From Dehalococcoidia bacterium (GTDB lineage Bacteria > Chloroflexota > Dehalococcoidia > Dehalococcoidales > JAUWYK01): a DNA stretch of 23,503 nucleotides. Location of the stretch: assembly GCA_030615865.1 (NCBI GenBank), contig JAUWYK010000022.1, forward strand, positions 1 to 23,503, given 5' to 3'. The notes under the pieces were generated by a model. That model had not been told where the DNA came from. It saw only the letters and a list, made by a program, of their open reading frames with translations, and ran no database searches. The position numbers and the translations under genes were made by a program. Shown piece by piece: positions 14,432 through 22,891 of the stretch; position 1 is the stretch's first letter, and each line of letters opens with the position of its first letter.

Positions 14432-16021
14432 TTACTTCCAGTACTTCTGCCGCATCTCTCGCTTCAATATCTTGCCGGTAGCACTCTTAGGTATCTCGCC
14501 CACGATTTCCACTGATTTAGGTGCCTTATATCTAGCTATTCGTTGCTTACAGAATTCTATCAGTTCCTCTGGGGTAACAGTTGACCCCCTCTTAAGAGAG
14601 ACCACAGCATGAACTGTCTCTACCCACCTTGGGTCTGGAATGCCAAAAACAGCGCACTCCAGCACTGCCGGGTGCTGATAAAGCACCTCCTCAATCTCCC
14701 GAGGATAGATATTCTCCCCGCCAGAAACAATCATGTCCTGCTTTCTATCCACAATGTAGATGTAGCCGTCTTCATCATAACGCCCCATATCACCGGTGTG
14801 TAACCAGCCATCAACTATAGTCTTCGCCGTCTCCTTTGGCTTATTCCAATATTCATTCATAATATGCCTGCTTTGTACAATTATCTCGCCAACTGCACCC
14901 AGAGGCACGTCATTTCCATCCTCATTGACAATGCGCACATGCACACCAAGGGGGGGACGGCCACAGGATAACAGTCTCTGTTGCTCCTGCGGTGACTTAT
15001 CAAGGACATCATGGTCCTTTTCTTTGAGAAAGGCTATTTCGGGTCCCGATTCGGTTTGACCATAGGCTTGGAAAAAGACAGCCCCAAATGCCTCCATACC
15101 CCTTCTCAATAACTCTGTTGGCATTGGAGAGCCAGCATAATATATCCGTTTTATGCTACTGACATCGTACTTCTCAAAATCAGCAAGGTCTAACATTGCC
15201 GCCAGGTGAGTGGGCACAAGAGCAATATTTGTAATCTTCTCGCTCTCGATTGTCTGCAAAGTAGCTCTGGGGTCAAACAACTTCATGATTACGGTGGTGG
15301 CAGCTCGATAAAAGTAGTAAGCCTGTACAATTATCCCGCCTATATGGAAGAGGGGCATCAGCGTTATCCCCTTATCCTCGGATTCGATTGGCACTTCTAT
15401 AACGTGGCACAGAATATCCTCTCGAAAACGTTGGTGGGTATATAAAGCACCCCGTGGACGACCGGTGGTGCCACTAGTATAGCATATGTAGAGAGGAGCA
15501 TCATCGTCTACTTCTACCGGTGGTTCATTAGTGGGATAACGTGCCAACAAATCGGCATGGCATTCCATACCTGGTAGTGAGCCTTCAAAGCTGATGAAGT
15601 GTTTAACCCTTGTTATCCGTGGTTTGAGGGTATTTCTCACCTCGGCTAGCTCTGGACCCACAAAAAGGATGCTAGCTTGAGAATCATTTATCAAATAATC
15701 TAGCTCATCTGTAGATAACCTTACATTGAATGGCGAGATAATAAAGCCTCCCTTTTCGGCTGCTCCGAAAACATCGGCGTACTCCAGGCAATTCCAGGAC
15801 AGGACACCAAGAACATCACCCTTCTTCACTCCTATATCCCGTAGGGCATGTATTAGGCTATTTACCCTCTCGTTGTATTGTTTAAAGGTTATTCTCTGGT
15901 TATCATAAATGAAAGCCTCGCCATCAGGGTAAAATAAGGCATTTCTAAGCATTATATCTCCGAATAGTCCTACTTTATGCTGACAGGATTCCGCTAATAT
16001 TTTTCTTGGCTGCCGTTGCAT
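14432..16021 (-). CDS. AMP-forming acyl-CoA synthetase (fatty/aryl acid CoA ligase family)
   Basis: 529 residues from ATG 16021. The ANL-superfamily signatures are present: the phosphate loop YTSGTTGRPRG (181-191), the AYGQTESGPE motif, the hinge region GYIYIVDRKQDMIVSGGENIYPREIE, and the C-terminal catalytic lysine region PKSATGKILKREMR. It would adenylate a carboxylic acid and transfer it to CoA in the cytoplasm. Substrate class, whether fatty, aryl or dicarboxylic, cannot be decided. ATG 16021 is preferred over ATG 16057 because AGGGAG lies seven bases before it, while the upstream ATG has no ribosome site and lies only six bases after the -10 box of a candidate promoter. It heads a unit with the phosphodiesterase gene and lies at the edge of the catabolic island, so it may feed acids into it. 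Confidence 0.9.
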   Translation of the reverse strand: MQRQPRKILAESCQHKVGLFGDIMLRNALFYPDGEAFIYDNQRITFKQYNERVNSLIHALRDIGVKKGDVLGVLSWNCLEYADVFGAAEKGGFIISPFNVRLSTDELDYLINDSQASILFVGPELAEVRNTLKPRITRVKHFISFEGSLPGMECHADLLARYPTNEPPVEVDDDAPLYICYTSGTTGRPRGALYTHQRFREDILCHVIEVPIESEDKGITLMPLFHIGGIIVQAYYFYRAATTVIMKLFDPRATLQTIESEKITNIALVPTHLAAMLDLADFEKYDVSSIKRIYYAGSPMPTELLRRGMEAFGAVFFQAYGQTESGPEIAFLKEKDHDVLDKSPQEQQRLLSCGRPPLGVHVRIVNEDGNDVPLGAVGEIIVQSRHIMNEYWNKPKETAKTIVDGWLHTGDMGRYDEDGYIYIVDRKQDMIVSGGENIYPREIEEVLYQHPAVLECAVFGIPDPRWVETVHAVVSLKRGSTVTPEELIEFCKQRIARYKAPKSVEIVGEIPKSATGKILKREMRQKYWK

Positions 16022-16063
16022 TCGTTGCTCCCTTAACCGCCTTTTCCACAGGGTCATTTATTT

Positions 16064-16092
16064 ATTAAACATCTTTCACACTACCTTGTAAA
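16064..16092 (-). promoter_or_regulatory. candidate promoter of the acyl-CoA synthetase gene
   Basis: Minus strand TTTACA (16092-16087) and TTTAAT (16069-16064) are spaced by 17 bases. Transcription would begin near 16057, just ahead of AGGGAG and ATG 16021, which fits the shorter start of the ligase. Confidence 0.45.
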
Positions 16093-16293
16093 GTAATAAA
16101 TCTTTATATGATGGGGTGATGTCCTGATACATAGAAGTGGCAGATATTACTGAGGCAGCATTGGTGGCAAAGGGGGCGTTTGCCTAATCCTATTTCTAAC
16201 AATACCTATAGCCTTTAAGCTCATGTCAGGTAGTTCATTAGCCATTTTAATAACCTACACTTTGCAATTATAACAACACATTCATAATAAACA

Positions 16294-16325
16294 AAAAGAG
16301 GCTGTCTTTCAAAACAGCCTCTTTT
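16294..16325 (-). terminator. intrinsic terminator after the citrate-synthase-like gene
   Basis: A perfect 12-base stem, AAAAGAGGCTGT with ACAGCCTCTTTT, encloses an 8-base loop. On the minus strand it is followed by a further T and TGT, making a T-rich tail 22 bases after the stop codon. The symmetrical A/T ends also allow function on the plus strand. Confidence 0.85.
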
Positions 16326-16346
16326 CTATTACTATCCGAAGTATAG

Positions 16347-17585
16347 CTATTCCAGCGGAGTAAGGGTTAAGAGCTTCTTGGCAATCTTCGGATACTTGGC
16401 TATGAAGAGTAGTTCATCTTCGACAAGCGGCCTTTGTGATGCTACATTAGCATATCTTACTAACTCCAAAACCTCACGAGCCTCTTCCTCGTTGGCAAAC
16501 GATACCTCCATTTTCCCCATTAAATGGCGGAAGCCAGATATCCCGCTGTACTGCCCGGCAATAATCTCTCTTCCCGTTTCCACGAACTTCGGTTTACCCC
16601 TGCCCAGCTCTCTGAAGCTGTACAGCTCATAGTTTTCTGGGTCTTTTAATACGCCGTCAGCATGGATACCAGAGGCATGGGCAAAGGCATTAGCGCCAAC
16701 ACCCGGCTGGTTTATCGGGATGGGCATACCGAAAGCGTAGCTGGCAAACTCAGCTATCTTTGATGCCTTAGTTAACCTTATCGAACCTCCTAACCGATAT
16801 TTGTCAGCAAAACTCTTTGATTTAGTCGCAGCTAGAATGACCGCTATCAGGTCGGCGTTTCCCGCCCTTTCCCCAATACCGTTGACAGTAGTATTGATAT
16901 AGGCATCCTGCCCACCATCTATAGCTCCTTTAGCTCCGGCAATAGAATTGGCAACAGCCATCCCCAGGTCACCATGGCAATGCTGCTCAATAGGTATGCC
17001 GACATTTTCCGCCAGTGCTTTGATAGTTTCATAGATAGTGAAGGGGTTATCATAACCAAGAGTATCACAGTACCTGAGTCTATCAGCCCCGTGTTCTTTG
17101 GCGGCAAGCCCGAATTTGATTAGGAAATCCAGGTCCGTCCTTGAGGCATCTTCTGCATTAACACCTATAGTCTCAGTACCAAGAGCCCGAGCGGCATCAA
17201 CCGCCTCGACCATATCATTTATGATGTCATCCCTTGTCTTTTTCCCCTGGAACTTGCTCTGAATCATCTGGTCTGATGTAGATATAGACAGGTTGAGATG
17301 CCGGATATTAGGTATCAGCTTAAAAGCTGTCTCTACATCACCAGCGATGGCTCTTATCCACCCCTCCAAACGGATAGGTCGCAGGACTCCCATCTCAGCC
17401 AGTTCCAGGTTAGCCTGTAGGTAGTGGGATTCATGCCTGGTGGTGGGGAAGCCGAACTCAGACTGAAAGACCCCCATTTCATTCAGGTAAATATTTATCA
17501 AGGTTTTTTCGAGCTTGGCTAAGCCAAGTTTCGCTGTTTGCACCCCGTCCCGATTAGTCACGTCAATAAAATAAATCTTAGGCAT
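16347..17585 (-). CDS. LeuA/NifV-family acyltransferase (homocitrate- or Re-citrate-synthase-like)
   Basis: 412-residue DRE-TIM metallolyase. Motifs are IDVTNRDGVQTAK (7-19), the metal-binding HCHGDLG, the GIGERAGNADL loop and the HASGIHADGVLK segment of the second domain. It condenses acetyl-CoA with a 2-oxoacid. It lacks the long C-terminal LeuA regulatory domain, so leucine-type feedback is unlikely. Proteins of this type in anaerobes lacking the ordinary citrate synthase, notably in Dehalococcoides and Clostridium kluyveri, were shown to be Re-citrate synthases although annotated as homocitrate or isopropylmalate synthases. That role is a reasonable inference here; homocitrate or citramalate formation remains possible. 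ATG start with AGGAGG close upstream. The gene is closed by a strong terminator and faces the antiporter gene divergently, so it forms a single-gene unit. Confidence 0.85.
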   Translation of the reverse strand: MPKIYFIDVTNRDGVQTAKLGLAKLEKTLINIYLNEMGVFQSEFGFPTTRHESHYLQANLELAEMGVLRPIRLEGWIRAIAGDVETAFKLIPNIRHLNLSISTSDQMIQSKFQGKKTRDDIINDMVEAVDAARALGTETIGVNAEDASRTDLDFLIKFGLAAKEHGADRLRYCDTLGYDNPFTIYETIKALAENVGIPIEQHCHGDLGMAVANSIAGAKGAIDGGQDAYINTTVNGIGERAGNADLIAVILAATKSKSFADKYRLGGSIRLTKASKIAEFASYAFGMPIPINQPGVGANAFAHASGIHADGVLKDPENYELYSFRELGRGKPKFVETGREIIAGQYSGISGFRHLMGKMEVSFANEEEAREVLELVRYANVASQRPLVEDELLFIAKYPKIAKKLLTLTPLE

Positions 17586-17677
17586 CTAGCTCCTCCTGGG
17601 AAGCTTAATTGTAGCATATATTCGCTGCCTTTGGCAAGTATATTTGCTTTGAATGACTGCTCTTGGCTTAACTTCTG

Positions 17678-17686
17678 TGCTAGAAT
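17678..17686 (+). promoter_or_regulatory. extended -10 element upstream of the antiporter gene
   Basis: TGC followed by TAGAAT lies 39 bases before ATG 17725 in the 139-base divergent spacer. No good -35 box is found at the expected distance, which is tolerated for extended -10 promoters. Confidence 0.28.
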
Positions 17687-17724
17687 AGCTGTGTTACACT
17701 GCTTTTATCAATTTAGGGACGACT

Positions 17725-19416
17725 ATGGAAGAACTGGGACTTGGTCTTGACCTAATCATTGTCTTAGCTGTTGCCATAGCCGGGGGTATGCTAGCCCGCC
17801 GACTTAAGTTACCCATAATTTTGGGCTATCTAGTAGGGGGCATTGCTGTCGGTCCCTATGGCTTTAGCTTAGTTCATGACCTGGAGACAATCCATACTTT
17901 GGCTACCATCGGGGTAGTCCTGCTCTTGTTCACCTTAGGGCTTGAGTTCTCTTTGAGCGAACTCAAGCGAATTGGCAAGGTCGCCATTTTAGGTGGCACA
18001 GTTCAGATACTACTTACGGCAGCGGTGGGCTTAGCTTTGGGCAAGTTGCTGGGCTGGGAGATGCTTGAAGCTATCTTCTTCGGCTTTCTCATTGCTCTTA
18101 GTAGCACTATGATTGTGCTTAAAACCCTTATGGAGCGGGGGGAGCTTGACTCAGGGCACGGTCGGGTTATGATAGGAATTCTTCTGGTGCAGGACCTGAG
18201 CCTGGTGCCCCTGATGATAATCTTGCCGGCTATGGGTGGGGTAGGTGGGGAATTATGGTTGCCTCTGGGAATAGCTACCCTCAAGGCGGTGCTTTTTATT
18301 GGAGTGATGCTGGTTCTGGGCATGTGGGGATTGCCTTGGCTACTGGGACGCGTGGCAGGGGGACGTTCCAGGGAGCTATTTCTGCTGACTGTAGTTGCCC
18401 TGTGTTTAGCGGCGGCTCTTGGCGCTTACTTCTTTGGTTTATCCGCCGCTGTCGGTGCTTTTATTGCCGGGTTATTAATTAGTCAGTCTGCCTTCGCCCG
18501 TCAGGCTTTTGCTGATATTGTCCCCCTGCGTGATACCTTTGGTGCCCTCTTTTTTGTCTCCCTTGGTATGCTTGTTAACCCACATTTTGTGATGGAAAAT
18601 CTACCCATTATTGCTATAGTGGTAGCGGTCATAATTGTGGCTAAATTTATCATCTGCTCCCTTATTCCTTGGTCTTTTAGTTATAGCCCTAAGACAGCAC
18701 TATTTGTTGGTATGGGACTAATACAGATAGGGGAGTTCAGCTTTGTCCTGGCTGGGATGGGCATGGAAGCTGGCATCATCTCACCATATCTTTACTCCTT
18801 GACCCTGACCGGTGCCATCATCACCATGGTGCTGACCCCCTTCGCTTTAAGTTTTGCCTCCTTCCTTTATCGGCACCTCAGCCAGGGGAAAAGATTTGGC
18901 CGGCTAGTAGTCAGGCGACTTGACCCAGATTGGCAGAGTAGGCAATGGCAACTATCGGGACACGCCGTAATTTGTGGGCATGGCAGTGTTGGAAGCAGTC
19001 TGGCAAGGGTTCTGGAGCGGCGGAAGTTTTCCTACTTGGTGATTGACCTTGACCCCCAAGTTATCTCAACATTGCACACCCGGGAGATTCCCTGTATCTA
19101 TGGGGATGCCAGTAACCCGGAGATACTTGCCCATGCCCAGTTAAAGAAGGCGCGTGTCCTTATTTGCACCTTCCCCGATTTTATAGGTGTAGAATTAACC
19201 ACCAGAAATGCTCTCAGAATCAACCCTAGACTTGACATAGTGGCTCGGGTTCACCGGGATGCTGATGCTGAACTGTTAAAGGGCGTTGGTGTTTCTGAAA
19301 TAGTTCGTCCTGAGTTTGAAGCCAGCCTGGAGATAACCCGCCACACCCTGCACCGATTTGGCTTAACCACCCTTGAGATTCAACATATCCTTAGCGGTCT
19401 CAGGGGGGAAGGGTAG
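17725..19416 (+). CDS. CPA2-type cation:proton antiporter with C-terminal RCK/TrkA-N domain (KefB/YbaL-like)
   Basis: 563-residue integral membrane protein. Residues about 5-385 contain roughly 12 hydrophobic segments, with CPA2 features such as LGYLVGGIAVGPYG (33-46), LLLFTLGLEFS and the QDLSLVPL motif with Asp157. Residues 411-530 form a Rossmann RCK domain beginning HAVICGHGSVGSSLA (GxGxxG, 418-423) and ending with the conserved IVRPEFEASLEI stretch. It would exchange K+ or Na+ for protons across the cytoplasmic membrane, gated by a nucleotide or other ligand bound to the RCK domain. An ATG start follows AGGGA. It lacks a TrkA-C domain, as do many KefB/C homologues. It faces the citrate-synthase-like gene divergently and precedes argC by 57 bases. 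The ion specificity is not determined by the sequence. Confidence 0.9.
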   Translation: MEELGLGLDLIIVLAVAIAGGMLARRLKLPIILGYLVGGIAVGPYGFSLVHDLETIHTLATIGVVLLLFTLGLEFSLSELKRIGKVAILGGTVQILLTAAVGLALGKLLGWEMLEAIFFGFLIALSSTMIVLKTLMERGELDSGHGRVMIGILLVQDLSLVPLMIILPAMGGVGGELWLPLGIATLKAVLFIGVMLVLGMWGLPWLLGRVAGGRSRELFLLTVVALCLAAALGAYFFGLSAAVGAFIAGLLISQSAFARQAFADIVPLRDTFGALFFVSLGMLVNPHFVMENLPIIAIVVAVIIVAKFIICSLIPWSFSYSPKTALFVGMGLIQIGEFSFVLAGMGMEAGIISPYLYSLTLTGAIITMVLTPFALSFASFLYRHLSQGKRFGRLVVRRLDPDWQSRQWQLSGHAVICGHGSVGSSLARVLERRKFSYLVIDLDPQVISTLHTREIPCIYGDASNPEILAHAQLKKARVLICTFPDFIGVELTTRNALRINPRLDIVARVHRDADAELLKGVGVSEIVRPEFEASLEITRHTLHRFGLTTLEIQHILSGLRGEG

Positions 19417-19437
19417 TATAAATTTGAGGGGAGCTTG

Positions 19438-19446
19438 TGATATACT
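19438..19446 (+). promoter_or_regulatory. extended -10 element before argC
   Basis: TGA followed by TATACT lies 27 bases before the argC ATG. No clear -35 box is seen. The hexamer matches that of the tRNA-Glu promoter at 22976. Confidence 0.3.
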
Positions 19447-19473
19447 TTAAGTCGAAAACCAAAGTGGTGAAAG

Positions 19474-20514
19474 ATGGGTAGAACAAAGGTAGGCATTATC
19501 AATGTTACCGGTTATACCGGTGTCGAGCTGGCAAGGCTACTGTACCAGCATCCACAGGTAGAGCTTACTTCGGTTACTGGGCGGAGTGCTGCCGGGCAGA
19601 GGTTGGGCGAGGTTTTTCCTCACCTGGCTAGTGTAGACCTGATTATTGAAGCTGAACTGGGGGAGGTTGATTTGGTCTTTTCCGCTATGCCACACCGGGA
19701 GAGCGCTAACGAGGTCATACCGTTGCTCAGCCGTGGTATTAAGGTAGTGGATATTAGTGCCGATTTCAGGCTGAAGGATGCTGCCGAGTACCAGCAGTGG
19801 TATGATTTCACCCACCCTGCCCCACAGCTTCTTAAACAAGCAGTATACGGTCTAACCGAGCTATATCGGTCTCGGGTTGCCTCAGCCCAACTGGTAGCCA
19901 ACCCTGGCTGCTACCCCACCGGAGCTATTCTGGCTCTAGCCCCGGTAGTTAAGGAAGGTCTAATTGAGCCTGACATTACTATTGATAGCAAATCTGGTGT
20001 ATCTGGTGCCGGCAGAACCGTTACTCTGCAAACCCATTACTCGGAAGCCAATGAGGATGCCGCTGCCTATGCTTTGGAAGGGCATAGACATCTGCCTGAG
20101 ATTATCCAGGAGTTAAAGCAGCTTAACCCCAGACTGTTGCCTTCGGTAACCTTTGTCCCTCACCTGATACCGATGACCAGGGGAATATTAACTACCTGTT
20201 ATGCCTCTCTGGTCAAAGGCAAGTTTGTCGCTGGCGGGAAGGGGGAGGCAGAGCTAAGGCAACTCTATCTGGACTTTTACCACGATGAGCCCTTTGTCAA
20301 GGTAGTTGAATCCCCCCCTCACACCAAGCACACCTGGGGAAACAACCTTTGTCTCATTTACCCTACCATTGACCATAGGACGGGGAAGCTCATTGTTATC
20401 AGTTGCCTTGATAACCTAATTAAGGGGGGAGGGGGACAAGCCATTCAGAATATGAACCTTATGCTCGGCCTGCCTGAGGTAACTGGTCTTGAGGCGCTGG
20501 CAATTTACCCCTAA
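19474..20514 (+). CDS. argC: N-acetyl-gamma-glutamyl-phosphate reductase
   Basis: 346 residues, the normal length for ArgC, which reduces N-acetylglutamyl phosphate to the semialdehyde with NADPH in arginine synthesis. Visible are the nucleotide-binding GIINVTGYTGVELARLL (7-23), the SADFRL strand, the catalytic Cys146 in VANPGCYPTGA, SKSGVSGAGR, the HRHLPEI segment and VPHLIPMTRGI. The ATG start lacks a strong ribosome site (GTGGTG is the best available). No argJ, argB, argD or argF gene is adjacent, so the arginine genes are dispersed in this genome or argC is separated from the rest. The next small ORF begins about 40 bases downstream. Confidence 0.96.
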   Translation: MGRTKVGIINVTGYTGVELARLLYQHPQVELTSVTGRSAAGQRLGEVFPHLASVDLIIEAELGEVDLVFSAMPHRESANEVIPLLSRGIKVVDISADFRLKDAAEYQQWYDFTHPAPQLLKQAVYGLTELYRSRVASAQLVANPGCYPTGAILALAPVVKEGLIEPDITIDSKSGVSGAGRTVTLQTHYSEANEDAAAYALEGHRHLPEIIQELKQLNPRLLPSVTFVPHLIPMTRGILTTCYASLVKGKFVAGGKGEAELRQLYLDFYHDEPFVKVVESPPHTKHTWGNNLCLIYPTIDHRTGKLIVISCLDNLIKGGGGQAIQNMNLMLGLPEVTGLEALAIYP

Positions 20515-20555
20515 AATTGTCTACCTCTTGGGCATTGCTTGCTAAGGGGATAAGG

Positions 20556-20888
20556 TTGAAAGTAAGTAAATATACTCACCAGGAACTAAATAAGGATGTA
20601 AACTGTATCGCTGGGTATTACACCCCACAGAAAGAAGTAAGGCTGAAATACAATAACCGTGAAGTTTTGTATATAGTCGGACAGTGTGCGATAGAATCTT
20701 CCTGCTGCGGTGTTGGTGACTGGGGATATGCCATAGTGCCTGGCTACATACTCAACTGGCAGAATAAGACAAATGAAGCTGGCTTGCCGGTATCGGAAGT
20801 AGAGCTAATTTCTGATAAGGTAACACGGGCGGACATTAGCCGAATTATTAAACAAGCCGAGGCTATTTCACAAATCGATTTCTGGTAG
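20556..20888 (+). CDS. small protein of unknown function with a GQCxIESSCCG cysteine motif
   Basis: 110 residues from TTG 20556. I do not recognise the family by name. The striking feature is VGQCAIESSCCGVGDWGYAIVPGYI, with Cys44, Cys50 and Cys51 clustered before a hydrophobic patch, plus a single earlier Cys17. Such clustered cysteines suggest metal binding, a redox disulfide or a modification site. There is no signal peptide or membrane segment. TTG 20556 is chosen over TTG 20517, since AAGGGGA lies a few bases before it, and the extra 13 residues of the longer form look unlike a protein start. It lies 41 bases after argC on the same strand and may be co-transcribed. A role in arginine synthesis is not implied. 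Confidence 0.62.
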   Translation: MKVSKYTHQELNKDVNCIAGYYTPQKEVRLKYNNREVLYIVGQCAIESSCCGVGDWGYAIVPGYILNWQNKTNEAGLPVSEVELISDKVTRADISRIIKQAEAISQIDFW

Positions 20889-20959
20889 GCTTAGCTTCAG
20901 ATTCATCCATAAGTCCTCTCTTCCTGCTTAATACCTCTGCTACCTCTGCCTTTGGAGCG

Positions 20960-20988
20960 TTGTCTATTTCCTGTTTCTCTGTTATGCT
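20960..20988 (+). promoter_or_regulatory. candidate promoter of the MFS transporter gene
   Basis: TTGTCT (20960-20965) and TATGCT (20983-20988) with exactly 17 bases between. The start of transcription would be near 20995, about 22 bases before ATG 21017, supporting that start over the upstream TTG and ATG codons that overlap the promoter itself. Confidence 0.45.
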
Positions 20989-21016
20989 TGGCTACAAAAG
21001 TACAAGACTAAATAGT

Positions 21017-22306
21017 ATGAGAAAAGTAGTAAGCAATAGCGGTACAGGTGTCACTCCTGGGGGATTCGGCTCTGTTGACTACATTAAGATTACTATCTTT
21101 GGCTTTGCTCTGGCTGCCCTTTGGGGTAGTCTGCACACCATTGTTTTGCAGGTACGGCTACTGGACTTTGTTGCTGAGTCGCAGAAGAATACCTACCTTG
21201 GTCTTCTTACCGGTACCGGTTTAATTCTGGCGATGGTAGTCCAACCAATAGCTGGGGCGATAAGTGACCGCTCTGGCTTTAGTTGGGGACGCCGGCGCCC
21301 CTATATCCTGCTCGGCACTATATTGGCTTTGCTGTTTATGCCAGGAATAGGCTTCAGTGGTAGTTATGCTGCCATCTTTATCACCTATTGCCTGCTACAG
21401 GTTAGCTGTAATACGGCACAGGGTCCATACCAAGCCTTTATCCCTGACTTGGTGCCTGGGGGGAAGAGGGGGCTAGCCTCAGGGGTGAAAAGCCTGCTGG
21501 AGATAGTGGGTGGGATTGCCCTGTTACGCCTGATAGGCTACTTTATGGGTCGTCACTTTGCCGGTGAGGGGGGCTCCTGGCTGTGGCTGACTTTGGGGGC
21601 ATTGGCTATTGTCTTGCTCGGGGCTATGGTTGCCACTGTGCTGACGGTCAAGGAGCGACCTGGGACAGGTGGCTCTCAGCTATCTTTGTTATCAACGCTG
21701 TATAAAAGTTTCAAGATTGATGTCAAGGCACACCCTGATTTCATACCTTTTCTGGTATCCCGCCTCCTCATCCTTATGGCATTCGCTACTTTGCAGAGGT
21801 TTGCTTTATATTTCCTTAAGGATGTTGTCGGGGTAGCTAATCCAGCAGTAGTAACCGCCGACCTTCTTATCGTGGTTGGCGTTTGCATGGTGGTTGCGGT
21901 TTATCCCGCTGGGCGACTGTCTGATAGGATAGGACGCCGACCGGTTGGAGTTTCCTCTGGACTCCTTGGTGCGTTAGCCATTGTGTTGCTATTTTTCTCT
22001 TATAGCTATGGCTATATAATGTTCTGCGGCGCTATTCTCGGAATCTCCAGTGGCGCTTTTATGAGTTCTAACTGGGCTCTAGCCACCGACCTAGTGGCTA
22101 AAGGTGAGGAGGCACGATACCTTGGTCTAACCAATCTGGCAACTGCTGGTGGTGGTGCTCTGACCCTGTTTATCATTGGACCTGCGATTGATTTCTTTAA
22201 TGCCTATAGCTCTGGGCTGGGCTACCAAGTTATGCTAGCGGCTTGTTTTATCTATTTTGTTATCGGTTCGTTACTGCTAATCAGGGTGCGGAGTCAACCA
22301 AGGTAA
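21017..22306 (+). CDS. MFS transporter (SLC45/sucrose-transporter-like)
   Basis: 429 residues from ATG 21017, with about 12 hydrophobic segments. The loop between helices 2 and 3 carries a motif-A variant, SDRSGFSWGRRRPYILLG (about 83-100). Its GRRRP core is typical of the SLC45/sucrose transporter and GPH-like branches of the major facilitator superfamily. A second motif-A copy, GRLSDRIGRRPVG, lies in the C-terminal half. It would move a small solute across the cytoplasmic membrane with protons or sodium; a sugar or glycoside is suggested by the motif but not proven. Longer forms from TTG 20960 or ATG 20984 are possible, but they overlap a promoter-like sequence and lack ribosome sites; ATG 21017 also lacks a clear one. 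The stop overlaps the 3' end of the convergent VTT gene by 13 bases. Confidence 0.85.
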   Translation: MRKVVSNSGTGVTPGGFGSVDYIKITIFGFALAALWGSLHTIVLQVRLLDFVAESQKNTYLGLLTGTGLILAMVVQPIAGAISDRSGFSWGRRRPYILLGTILALLFMPGIGFSGSYAAIFITYCLLQVSCNTAQGPYQAFIPDLVPGGKRGLASGVKSLLEIVGGIALLRLIGYFMGRHFAGEGGSWLWLTLGALAIVLLGAMVATVLTVKERPGTGGSQLSLLSTLYKSFKIDVKAHPDFIPFLVSRLLILMAFATLQRFALYFLKDVVGVANPAVVTADLLIVVGVCMVVAVYPAGRLSDRIGRRPVGVSSGLLGALAIVLLFFSYSYGYIMFCGAILGISSGAFMSSNWALATDLVAKGEEARYLGLTNLATAGGGALTLFIIGPAIDFFNAYSSGLGYQVMLAACFIYFVIGSLLLIRVRSQPR

Positions 22307-22884
22307 CGTAGCATTGTCTCCCACCCCCAGGCTCCGGCAAAGGCAATAACTATGTACAGTATGGTTCTGCCCAGCCAGCATACCAAAATAAACTTCCATA
22401 AAGGGAAACGAAGGACACCGGCAGCTATCCCAGCCAGGTCAAAGGGGAAGAAGGGCACCAGAGTGAAAATAAAGATAGCTATAGCTCCCCACCTCCTCAC
22501 CCAGTCCACTAGTCTGGTATATAGTTTGCTTCTTTCGGCAATCCCACGTCCGCTATAGCCTACCATATAACCGGTTATCTCCCCTATACTTGCGCCTGCC
22601 CCACTGGCAAGCCCTACCCCAACCGGATGGAAAACAGCACCCAGAGCAAAAAGTATCAGGATGCCAGGGAGGGGTAAAATGATGGTGGCATTAAAGGCTA
22701 TACTGAAGAGGAAGGTGCCTAAATAACCGTAGTTACCAAGTTCAGCTATCTTTTCTCGGTAAAGAAAAATGCCAACGCTAATAGCTATGACAAGAAGCAG
22801 GGTTAATAGGGGAATTAACTTTCTCTTTAACCAGTTACCCCCTTTTATCCCGCCCTGTTTAACTCCGTCAGTTGTCTTGCTCAT
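22294..22884 (-). CDS. VTT/TVP38 (DedA-superfamily) membrane protein
   Basis: 196 residues with about five hydrophobic segments. The conserved VTT core is visible: FNATIILPLPGILILFALGAVF (about 65-86), the GxxxGEITGYMVGYSGRG stretch with acidic Glu (about 96-113), and FTLVPFFPFDLAGIAAGVLRFPLWKF (about 140-165), which contains the re-entrant proline/aspartate region. Bacterial homologues of this superfamily are proposed lipid scramblases or proton-dependent membrane proteins; the precise role here is not known. The ATG start at 22884 has no Shine-Dalgarno, but an extended -10 sequence lies only seven bases upstream, suggesting a leaderless transcript. It converges on, and overlaps by 13 bases, the MFS gene. 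Confidence 0.86.
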   Translation of the reverse strand: MSKTTDGVKQGGIKGGNWLKRKLIPLLTLLLVIAISVGIFLYREKIAELGNYGYLGTFLFSIAFNATIILPLPGILILFALGAVFHPVGVGLASGAGASIGEITGYMVGYSGRGIAERSKLYTRLVDWVRRWGAIAIFIFTLVPFFPFDLAGIAAGVLRFPLWKFILVCWLGRTILYIVIAFAGAWGWETMLRYLG

Positions 22885-22891
22885 TTTGGGT

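Larger units (their letters stand above)
16058..16346. other. 289-base intergenic region between the ligase and citrate-synthase-like genes
   Basis: It holds the ligase promoter (16064-16092) at one side and a strong hairpin terminator (16294-16325) at the other. Between them I see a 16-codon GTG-started frame around 16138 with no recognisable product, and no RNA gene. Confidence 0.4.

Noticed and set aside
16138..16188. 16-codon GTG-started frame in the ligase/citrate-synthase spacer
   Set aside because: Too short, no ribosome site and no recognisable similarity; open by chance is the simpler explanation.
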